Origin: Croceibacterium_A sp044506565
GTDB taxonomy: Bacteria > Pseudomonadota > Alphaproteobacteria > Sphingomonadales > Sphingomonadaceae
DNA: 64,000 bases
Direction: 5' to 3'
NCBI GenBank assembly: GCA_044506565.1
Contig: JBIQKN010000006.1
Location: 1 to 64,000 of the forward strand
This document shows, one piece after another, positions 56,932 to 64,000 of this stretch. A program made the position numbers and the translations under genes. The notes under the pieces were generated by a model. It saw nothing but the letters and a program-made list of their open reading frames with translations, did no database searches and had not been told where the DNA came from. Position 1 is the stretch's first letter. Each line of letters opens with the position of its first letter.

Positions 56932-57954
56932 TCAGAGCGTTTCGGTCACCTTGCGCAGGTGCGGCGGTGCATCGGGGTCGCGGCCGCGGGCGAGCGCGAG
57001 GGCGCTCGCCGCCGGGTAGAACGCCTGGATCGCGAGGATCGGCTCGAGCGCCGGATGCGCCGCCGGTGCGGTCAGATCGCCCTCCCGGTCCGCCAGCAGC
57101 ACGCGCGCGCCGCGTCGGCGGAACTCGGCCGCGACTTCGCGCACGCTGTCCCCGCCCGGCCCCGAGTCCCCGAACGCGAGCACCGGAAAGCCCTCGCCGA
57201 CCAGCGCCATCGGCCCGTGGCGCACTTCGGCCGCGCTGAACGCCTCGGCATGCAGCGCCGAGGTCTCCTTGAGCTTGAGCGCCGCTTCCTGTGCCACGCC
57301 GAGCCCCGGCCCGCGCCCGATCACGAACGCGCTCGAGGCGTCACGCAGCATCGGGACGATGGCCGACCAGTCGAGTCCGGCGGCCCGCGCGAGCAGCTCC
57401 GGCAGCCGCGCGCCCGCCTCGCGCAGCGGCCCATCGTCGGCTCACTCGGCGGCAAGCGCGGCAATCGCCACCAGCGAGGCGATGAACGACTTCGTCGCCG
57501 CCACCGCCCGTTCGGGCCCGGCTTCCAGCCGGATCGCGACGTCGGCCAGCCGCTCGAGCGGCGTGTCCTCTGCGTTGACCAGAACCACCGTGAAAGCCCC
57601 CGCCGCGCGCTGCTGCGCGACGCTGGCCAGCAGATCGGGACTCTGCCCGGACTGCGAGATCGCCAGGCACAGCCTCGCCCCCGCCGCTGCCGGCGCCCGG
57701 TAAAGCGACGCCACCGACGGTGCCGCCGAGGCTACCGGCACGCCGGCCAGCGTCTCGATCAGGTACTTGGCGTAGGTCGCGGCGTGATCGGACGAGCCGC
57801 GGGCACAGGTGACCGCCACCGCGGGCGGACGGGCGCGCAGCTGCGCCACGCATTCGGCGATCGCCGCGCGATTGCTCTCGAGCATCCGCGCGACCGCGGC
57901 GGGCGCCTCGCCGGCCTCGCGCGCCATCAGCGTCGGGCGGCCGGCTTCAGCCAT
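56932..57954 (-). pseudogene. SIS-domain sugar isomerase/deaminase gene with one in-frame TGA
   Basis: The frame from ATG 57954 to the stop at 56932 would give 340 residues of a GlmS-C/NagB-II-like protein with two SIS domains: CARGSSDHAATYAKYLIE and AISQSGQSPDLL in the first, FVIGRGPGLGVAQEAALKLKET and EVRHGPMAL in the second. A single TGA at 57442-57444 interrupts it after ...ALAAE; relatives usually have Trp here (AAEW), so TGG to TGA is likely. Both halves keep full similarity and normal codon use, so the change is recent, or a base-call error. If real, neither half alone should work. Confidence 0.85.
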
Positions 57955-57973
57955 CGCCGCGCCCCTCCATCCG

Positions 57974-58432
57974 CTAGCCCGCCGTGTCCCTGAGCCCGGC
58001 CGCGGCGATCCCCGCCTTGCCGCAGGCGACGTCCTCGGCGCTCTCCGCGCCCGAGACGCCGACCCCGCCGAGCGCCACCCCCTCGGCCGAGAACACCGGC
58101 ACCCCGCCTTCCCAGGTCGCCAGCTCCGCCGGCCCGCGGCCCCAGTTGGCGGTATCGGCCGAGGCCACGTGGATCGTCGCCGCCGAGCGGCCTTTCCACT
58201 GCGCATAGCCGCCGACCGCCGAGGGCGCGCCGTCCATCAGCGCGAAGGCCATCAGCGTGCCGCGCTCATCGAATACCGCCACCGCCACCGAAAGGTCGTG
58301 CTGCTGCGCCCACGCCACGCACCCGTCGCGGATCGCCGCCGCGCTCGCGTAGTCGAGCATTGGCCGCGCGGTCTGCGCTGCTCCCGGCGCGGCCAGCGCC
58401 AGCGCGGCAAGCATCGTCAGCCTGGTTTTCAT
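57974..58432 (-). CDS. Secreted GlcG/HbpS-like heme-binding protein
   Basis: A 152-residue exported protein with signal peptide MKTRLTMLAALALAAPGAAQ and a GlcG/HbpS domain: AWAQQHDLSVAVAVFDERGTLMAFALMDGA, GGVPVFSAEGVALGGVGVSGAESAEDVACGKAGI. Family members bind heme or cobalamin or are enzyme accessories. It is 19 bp upstream of the SIS-domain gene on the same strand. Confidence 0.9.
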   Translation of the reverse strand: MKTRLTMLAALALAAPGAAQTARPMLDYASAAAIRDGCVAWAQQHDLSVAVAVFDERGTLMAFALMDGAPSAVGGYAQWKGRSAATIHVASADTANWGRGPAELATWEGGVPVFSAEGVALGGVGVSGAESAEDVACGKAGIAAAGLRDTAG

Positions 58433-58498
58433 GGCCTTTCCCCCATTCACCCGCGCGAGGCATCGCCCAACGCCGGACAAAAGGAAAGGGCCCGCCGG

Positions 58499-59920
58499 TC
58501 AGCCGCCCTTGTCGCTCGCCGACCAGCCGCCGCCGAGCGCGCGGAACAGGTCGATCTGCGCGCGCGAGACCGCCGCGTCCTGCGCCGCGAGCTGGGCCGT
58601 CGCTTCGGCCAGCGTGCGCTCGGCGTCGAGCCGGTCGAGCGAATTGATCGCGCCCTCGCGCTGCTGCGCCCGGGTAATGCGCGCGGCGCGTTCGGCCTGC
58701 TCGGCTGCCGCCTGCAGCGCCGCCCGGCGCTCGAGCGAGCGCGCATAGTTCGATAGCGCGGTCTCGGTCTCCTCGAGCGCCAGCAGCACCGTCCCGTCGA
58801 ACGCGGCCAGCGATTCCTTCGCCTCGGCCTCCGCCGCGGCGATCCGCGCCCGCGCGGGCTCCTGGTTGGGGAAGCTCCAGCTCAGCAGCGGCCCGAGCAG
58901 CCAGCGCAGCGGACCGCCGGTGAAGATGTCGGCGATGTCGGTCCCGGTCGAGCCGATCGACCCGCCGAGCGTGATCTGGGGGTAGAGGTCGGCCGTCGCC
59001 ACCCCGATCCGCGCGGTGTCGGCCGCGAGCCGCCGTTCGGCGGCGCGGATGTCGGGCCGGCGTGCGAGCAGTGCTGCACCGTCGCCGACCGGGATCGGCT
59101 CGCGGATTTCCAGTCCCACGCTGCGCTCGCCGGCGATCGGCGGCAGCTCGGCCGGCGCCCGTCCGGTCAGCGTCGCGAGGCGGAACAGCGCCGCCTGGCG
59201 CTGCGCCTCGAGTGCCGGGATCTCGGCCGCACGCTGTTCGCGCAGCGCCGCGATCTGTGCCACCGCGAGGCCGCTCTCGAGCCCGGCATCGTGCCGCCGC
59301 GAGGTCAGCGCCAGCGACTGGTCGAGCAGCTCGACGATCTCGCGCGCCACCCGCAGCTGCTCTGCGCCCGAAGCCGCGTCGGCATAGGCCCGCGTCGTCT
59401 CGGCGACGACGATCACCCGCACGGCGTCGGCATCGGCCTCGCTCGCCGCGAGATCGCCGCGCGCCGCCTCGACCGAGCGGCTCACCCGCCCGAACAGGTC
59501 GAGCTCGTAGCCGACCTCGAGCCCGGCATCGTAGCTCCACCCTTCGCGGTCGGCCCCCTGGGGAACCTGCCCCTCGGGCTGGCGTCCGTAACCGCCGCTC
59601 GCGCCGATCGTGGCCTGCGGCAGCCGTCCCGCCCTCGCCCCGCGCAGCCCGGCGCGAGCCCGCTCGATCCGGGCCACCGCCTGGCGCACGTCGGTGTTCG
59701 CGGCGAGCGCGTCGGCGACCAGCCCGTCGAGCACCGGGTCGTCGTACAGCCGCCACCAGTCGGCCGGCAACGGATCGGGCGCGACCGGCGGGGCCCCCGC
59801 GGCAAGGAAGGGGCCGGACGACGCGGGACTGGGGGGCGTTGCGACGTAGTCCGGCCCCACCGCGCACCCCGCCAGGGCGAGCGCGGAAAGGGACGAGAAG
59901 GCGAAAGCGCGAAGGGTCAT
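58499..59920 (-). CDS. RND efflux outer membrane factor (NodT family lipoprotein)
   Basis: A 473-residue OprM/NodT-type channel. The lipobox LALAGC gives Cys19 as lipidation site. Two OEP repeats follow (LVADALAANTDVRQAVARIERARAGLRGARA; DIRAAERRLAADTARIGVATADLYPQITLGGSIG). It lies 8 bp after the RND pump gene and completes the tripartite system. Confidence 0.93.
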   Translation of the reverse strand: MTLRAFAFSSLSALALAGCAVGPDYVATPPSPASSGPFLAAGAPPVAPDPLPADWWRLYDDPVLDGLVADALAANTDVRQAVARIERARAGLRGARAGRLPQATIGASGGYGRQPEGQVPQGADREGWSYDAGLEVGYELDLFGRVSRSVEAARGDLAASEADADAVRVIVVAETTRAYADAASGAEQLRVAREIVELLDQSLALTSRRHDAGLESGLAVAQIAALREQRAAEIPALEAQRQAALFRLATLTGRAPAELPPIAGERSVGLEIREPIPVGDGAALLARRPDIRAAERRLAADTARIGVATADLYPQITLGGSIGSTGTDIADIFTGGPLRWLLGPLLSWSFPNQEPARARIAAAEAEAKESLAAFDGTVLLALEETETALSNYARSLERRAALQAAAEQAERAARITRAQQREGAINSLDRLDAERTLAEATAQLAAQDAAVSRAQIDLFRALGGGWSASDKGG

Positions 59921-59928
59921 CGGAGCAC

Positions 59929-62900
59929 CTATTCGGCTGGAATCGACAGGGGGTCGCGGCGGCCACGCCGCCAGCGGTCGCGCAGGTCGGCGATGCGCTC
60001 GCCGAGGCTGCGGCTGACGACATAGAACGTCGGCGTGAACACGAGACCGAAGCCGGTCACCCCGAGCATGCCGAAGCACACCGCGGTGCCGAGCGCCTGG
60101 CGCAGCTCCGCGCCGGCGCCGGTCGCGATCACCAGCGGCACCGAGCCGAGGATGAACGCGAAGCTGGTCATCAGGATCGGCCGCAGGCGCGTGCGCGCCG
60201 CCTGGACCGCGGCTTCGGCCGGGCTCAGCCCGTGCAGCTCCTCGCCCTGGCGTGCGAACTCGACGATCAGGATCGCGTTCTTCGCCGCCAGCGCGATAAG
60301 CACCACGAGGCCGATCTGCGTCAGCACGTTGTTGTCCATGCCGCGCAGGTTGACCCCGACCATCGCCGCGAGCACGCACATCGGCACGATCAGGATGATC
60401 GCCAGCGGCATGACCAGGCTCTCGTATTGTGCGGCCAGCACCAGGAACACGAGCAGCACGGCCAGCGCGAAGACCAGCGCCGCGGTGTTCCCGGCGGTGT
60501 CCTGCTGGTAGGCGATCCCGGTCCACTCGGTGTCGAAACCGCGCGCCAGCACCTCGTCGGCGACCTTCTCCATCGTCACCAGCGACTGGCCCGAGGAGAA
60601 CCCGGGCGCGGTATCGCCGTCGACCGCCACCGCCGGCGCGAGGTTGTAGCGGGTCACCCGATACGGACCGGTCGTGTCGCTCAGCGTCGCGACCGAGCCG
60701 ATCGGCACCATCGACCCGTTGTCGGAACGGGTCTGCAGGTTGGCGATGTCGGACGGGCTGTCGCGGAACGGCGCGTCGGCCTGTGCGGTGACGCGATAGG
60801 TGCGGCCGAGCAGGTTGAAGTCGTTGATGAACGCCGAGCCGAGATAGACCTGCAGCGTCTCGAACACCCGCGACGGCGGCACGCCGAGGATCTGCGCCTT
60901 GTCGCGGTCGATGTCGGCGCGCACGCGCGGGGTGCCCGTCTCGAAGAAAGTATAGACCCCGGCGAGCCCCTCCTGCTGGTTGGCCTGGGCGATGACCGCA
61001 TTGGCCGCCTCCTGCAGCGCGCGATAGCCTTGCCCGTTGCGGTCCTCGATCATCATCCGGAACCCGCCCGCCGAGCCGATCCCGCGGATCACCGGCGGCT
61101 TGACGATCATCAGCCGCGCCTCGTTGATGTCGGCGGTCGCCTTCTGCGCCTCGGCGATCAGCGCGTCGACCGTCAGCCCGTGTTCGGCGCGGTAGTCGAA
61201 GTCCTCGAGCACCCAGTAGGCCGCGGCCGAACTCGCGTTCTGCGTCTCCGAGGTGCCGTCGAAGCCCGAGAGCATGACCGTGCCCTTGATCCCGTCGATC
61301 GGCAGCACCCGCTCGGCGACCTTCTTCATCACCGCGTCGGTGCGCGCGGTGGCCGAGCCCGGGGGCAGCTGGATCACCGTCAGGAAGTAGGCCTGGTCCT
61401 GCTGCGGGATGAACCCGGTCGGGGTGACCCACAACGCCGCGCCGGTCAGCGCGATCAGGCCGGCATAGGCCGCCATCATCCGCCGCGGCATGGCCACCAG
61501 CCGTGCTGTCCAGCGGGCGTAGGCTTCGCCGAACCGCTCGAACGCGCGGTTGAACGCGTCGCCCGCGCGCGCCGCAAGCTGCCGCCAGTAGCCGCCCTCC
61601 GGAACCTGTGCGTGCTTGCGCAGCAGCAGCGCGGACAGCGCCGGCGACAGCGTCAGCGAGACGATCAGCGAGATCACCGTCGCCGCCGAGATCGTCACCG
61701 CGAACTGCTGGTAGAACACGCCCGAGAGGCCGCCGATGAACAGCGTCGGCACGAACACCGCGCACAGTACCAGCACGATCGCCACCAGTGCCGCGCCGAC
61801 CTCGTCCATCGAGGTGCGAGCCGCCTCGAGCGGGCTCATCCCGCTCTCGAGGTTGCGCTCGACGTTCTCGACCACCACGATCGCGTCGTCGACGACGATG
61901 CCGATCGCCAGCACCAGCCCGAACAGCGAGAGGTTGTTGAGCGAGTAGCCGAGCGTCGCCAGCACCGCGAAAGTGCCGATCAGCGAGACCGGGATCGCCA
62001 GCACCGGGATCACCGAGGCGCGCCACTTCTGCAGGAACACGACGATCACCAGCACGACGAGCACGATCGCCTCGAGCAGAGTCGCGACCACCGCGTCGAC
62101 CGATTGCTGGATGAATTCGGTGGGGTTGTAGACGATGCGGTACTCGAGCCCCTGCGGGAAGTCGGCCGAAAGCTCCTCCATCGCCGCCTTGACCGCCTCG
62201 GCCGAGGCGAGCGCGTTCGAGCCGGGCTCCTGCAGCACGGGCACAATCACCGAGTCGCGGTCGTCGAGATAGGCCGAGGTGCCGTAGTCCTGCGCGCCGA
62301 TCTCGACCCTGGCGACGTCGCCGACGCGCACCTGGCGGCCTTCGGCGTCGGTACGGATCACCACGTTCTCGAATTGCCGCGGATCGGTGAAGCGGCCCTG
62401 CGTCTCGACGTTGAGCTGGAACGCACTCCCCGGGCTTGGCGGCTGGCCGAGCGTGCCCGCCGCGACCTGGACGTTCTGCGCCCTCAGCGCGGAAACGATC
62501 TCGCCCGCGGTCAGGTTGAGCGCCGCCGCGCGGCCGGGATCGATCCACACCCGCATCGCCAGCTCGCGGTGGCCGAACAGCTGCACGTCGCCGACGCCCT
62601 CGATCCGCGCCAGCCGGTCCTTGATCCGCGTCTGCGCGTAGTTCGAGATGTACTCGCGATCGAGCGAACCGTCGGGCGAGATCAGGTTGACGATCAACAG
62701 GAAGTCGGGCGTCGTCTTGCGCGTGACGATGCCGAGACGCTGCACTTCCTCGGGCAGCCGCGGTTCGGCGATCGCCACCCGGTTCTGCACCAGCACCTGC
62801 GCCTCGTCGAGGTCGGTGCCGGGTTCGAAGGTAACGGTGATCGTCACCCGCCCGTCACCGGTCGACTGGCTCGACAGGTAGAGCATCCCATCGACCCCGT

Positions 62901-63114
62901 TGATCTCCTGCTCGATCGGGTTGGCCACCGTGTCGGCCACCGTCTCGGCCGAAGCGCCCGGATAGACCGCGGTGACGGTTACCGTCGGCGGCACGACCTC
63001 GGGGTACTGCGCCACCGGCAGGAAGGCGTAGGAGATCGCCCCGATGAGGGTAATGATCACGGCGATCACCGCGGCGAAGATCGGCCGGTCGATGAAGAAG
63101 CGGGACAGGCGCAT
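59929..63114 (-). CDS. RND multidrug efflux pump, HAE1/AcrB type
   Basis: A 1061-residue inner-membrane transporter of normal length. MRLSRFFIDRPIFAAVIAVIITLIG is the first helix; the proton-relay aspartates are in LVLAIGIVVDDAIVVVENVERN (TM4) and the lysine in LIALAAKNAILIVEFARQ (TM10); LQKWRASVIPVLAIPVSLIGTF and GFIPQQDQAYF are family motifs. It expels drugs or organic acids with the membrane-fusion protein and outer channel encoded on either side. Confidence 0.96.
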   Translation of the reverse strand: MRLSRFFIDRPIFAAVIAVIITLIGAISYAFLPVAQYPEVVPPTVTVTAVYPGASAETVADTVANPIEQEINGVDGMLYLSSQSTGDGRVTITVTFEPGTDLDEAQVLVQNRVAIAEPRLPEEVQRLGIVTRKTTPDFLLIVNLISPDGSLDREYISNYAQTRIKDRLARIEGVGDVQLFGHRELAMRVWIDPGRAAALNLTAGEIVSALRAQNVQVAAGTLGQPPSPGSAFQLNVETQGRFTDPRQFENVVIRTDAEGRQVRVGDVARVEIGAQDYGTSAYLDDRDSVIVPVLQEPGSNALASAEAVKAAMEELSADFPQGLEYRIVYNPTEFIQQSVDAVVATLLEAIVLVVLVIVVFLQKWRASVIPVLAIPVSLIGTFAVLATLGYSLNNLSLFGLVLAIGIVVDDAIVVVENVERNLESGMSPLEAARTSMDEVGAALVAIVLVLCAVFVPTLFIGGLSGVFYQQFAVTISAATVISLIVSLTLSPALSALLLRKHAQVPEGGYWRQLAARAGDAFNRAFERFGEAYARWTARLVAMPRRMMAAYAGLIALTGAALWVTPTGFIPQQDQAYFLTVIQLPPGSATARTDAVMKKVAERVLPIDGIKGTVMLSGFDGTSETQNASSAAAYWVLEDFDYRAEHGLTVDALIAEAQKATADINEARLMIVKPPVIRGIGSAGGFRMMIEDRNGQGYRALQEAANAVIAQANQQEGLAGVYTFFETGTPRVRADIDRDKAQILGVPPSRVFETLQVYLGSAFINDFNLLGRTYRVTAQADAPFRDSPSDIANLQTRSDNGSMVPIGSVATLSDTTGPYRVTRYNLAPAVAVDGDTAPGFSSGQSLVTMEKVADEVLARGFDTEWTGIAYQQDTAGNTAALVFALAVLLVFLVLAAQYESLVMPLAIILIVPMCVLAAMVGVNLRGMDNNVLTQIGLVVLIALAAKNAILIVEFARQGEELHGLSPAEAAVQAARTRLRPILMTSFAFILGSVPLVIATGAGAELRQALGTAVCFGMLGVTGFGLVFTPTFYVVSRSLGERIADLRDRWRRGRRDPLSIPAE

Positions 63115-63169
63115 TTCGGGCTCCAGTCGGAATCGGGGGCGGTCGAAAAGGGGAAAGAAAGGCGGCGGG

Positions 63170-64000
63170 TCAGCCGGCGAGCGAGGCCGTGCCGGGCGGA
63201 GCCGCGGCCGTCGCCGGCGTCGCGGCCGGCGCAGGTTTCGGCGGGTCGATTCGTCCGGCCCGCGCGACCACCTTGCTGCCCGGGAAAGCCATCTGGGTCC
63301 CGGCGATGACCACGCGGTCGGTCGCCGCAAGCCCGCCGCGCACCACGCGCAGCCCGCCGTCGATCAACGGCCCGAGCGTGACCTCGCGCGCCGCCACCGT
63401 GCCTTCACGGTCGACCACCAGCAGCAGCTTGCGCGTCTGGTCGGTCTGCACCGCGGTGTCGGGGACCAGCAGCGCACGCTCGGTGCCGCCGCTCGCGAGG
63501 CGCATGTTGCCGAACATCCCGGGGGTCAGGAAGTTGTCCGGATTGCGGACCAGCGCACGGGCACGGATCGTGCCCGAGTTCGGGTCGAGTGCGTTGTCGG
63601 TGAAGTCGAGCTCGCCGTCCCACTTGTAGTCGGCCTCGTCCTGCAGCCGGATCTGCACTTCGGCGCCGGCCGCGAGGCCTTCCCGCTTCGACTTGAGATA
63701 CAGCCCTTCCGATCCGTCGAACACGAAGTGCAGCGGATCGGTCGCGACGATCGTGGTCAGTAGCGTCGCAGCGGGTCCGTCGCCCGCCGCAACCAGGTTG
63801 CCCGGGTCGACCCGGCGGTCGGACACGCGTCCGGCGATCGGCGCACGCACGGTGGTGAACTCGACGTCGAGACTGCGCGAGCGGACCCGCGCCTGCGCCG
63901 CCGCGAGCGCGGCGTTGGCGGCGGTCACCCGCGCCCGCAGCGCGTCGATCTCGCTCTGCGCCACGGCGTCGTCCTCGACCAGCCGCAGCGCGCGTTCGAG
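63170..64000 (-). CDS. RND efflux membrane-fusion protein (partial)
   Basis: The C-terminal 276 residues of a periplasmic adaptor; the start lies beyond the right edge. Visible are part of the coiled-coil hairpin (DALRARVTAANAALAAAQARVRS), the lipoyl second half (FTTVRAPIAGRVSDRRVDPGNLV), a beta-barrel (VFDGSEGLYLKSKRE) and the membrane-proximal domain (ALLVPDTAVQTDQTRKLLLVV). The gene is 55 bp upstream of the pump on the same strand. Confidence 0.94.
   Translation of the reverse strand, partial: LERALRLVEDDAVAQSEIDALRARVTAANAALAAAQARVRSRSLDVEFTTVRAPIAGRVSDRRVDPGNLVAAGDGPAATLLTTIVATDPLHFVFDGSEGLYLKSKREGLAAGAEVQIRLQDEADYKWDGELDFTDNALDPNSGTIRARALVRNPDNFLTPGMFGNMRLASGGTERALLVPDTAVQTDQTRKLLLVVDREGTVAAREVTLGPLIDGGLRVVRGGLAATDRVVIAGTQMAFPGSKVVARAGRIDPPKPAPAATPATAAAPPGTASLAG

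Noticed and set aside
59062..63309. A 1415-codon plus-strand frame opposite the RND pump
   Set aside because: Antisense shadow of the pump and outer membrane factor; composition is low-complexity Arg/His/Asp.
1..64000. CRISPR arrays, rRNA genes and transposase/IS genes
   Set aside because: No spaced repeat array, no rRNA-like stretch and no transposase motif was seen on either strand.

Overview
The window (about 64 kb, very GC-rich) reads as chromosome of a sphingomonad alphaproteobacterium. Evidence: a GcrA cell-cycle regulator, a MucR/Ros regulator, HspQ, three TonB-dependent receptors, a luxI gene followed by a PhyH-type dioxygenase gene, and an astexin-type lasso peptide locus with its own isopeptidase. 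The two runs of N at 24607-24706 and 52347-52446 show a draft scaffold.

A tRNA-Ser(CGA) gene at 49478-49567 with a P4-type tyrosine integrase beside its 3' end (48188-49333) divides the window. To the right lie housekeeping-type genes: hspQ, an ABC-2 permease, gcrA, an AAHS-type MFS transporter, a DUF4168 protein, a methyltransferase, an SDR, a SIS-domain gene interrupted by one in-frame TGA, and a complete RND efflux set cut by the right edge. To the left is accessory DNA, plausibly a genomic island or decayed ICE whose far end lies outside the window.

Left part, region by region. (1) 1-4.4 kb: NmrA-like protein, alpha/beta hydrolase, hypotheticals. (2) 4.0-13.7 kb: a LysR-type regulator; a TonB receptor followed by secreted creatininase-family and metallo-beta-lactamase-fold hydrolases; and L-aspartate dehydrogenase, a SIR2-like protein and a dicarboxylate symporter. 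These units share a perfect 17-bp inverted repeat (GTTGCG-N5-CGCAAC) at 9437, 10500 and 12309. (3) 14.4-17.6 kb, minus strand: lytic transglycosylase, TraF-like S26 peptidase, RdfS-like excisionase, FseA-like DUF6499-DUF2285 activator and a LuxR regulator, the control cassette known from ICEMlSymR7A-type elements. (4) 17.8-23.5 kb, plus strand, divergent from that LuxR gene: second LuxR, LuxI, PhyH, GntR, then lasso peptide precursor, RRE-peptidase fusion and cyclase, with isopeptidase and STN-type TonB receptor convergent (23.4-27.9 kb). Quorum sensing thus sits between the ICE control genes and the lasso genes.

(5) 28.3-46.2 kb: an aromatic catabolism cluster with a MobA-like 3-hydroxybenzoate hydroxylase, an IclR regulator, two MFS transporters, two Rieske oxygenases, two FAH-family enzymes, a PLP enzyme, a TonB receptor, a metal-dependent decarboxylase-like amidohydrolase, a dienelactone hydrolase and a benzoylformate-decarboxylase-like enzyme. 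Nearly every transcription unit start in it carries a degenerate 17-bp operator built on TTATCAT-N3-ATGATAA. The two Rieske genes share 560 identical bases over their first 181 codons and then diverge. (6) 46.2-47.8 kb: FecI/FecR pair without an adjacent receptor gene; it may belong to the STN-type lasso receptor 18 kb away.
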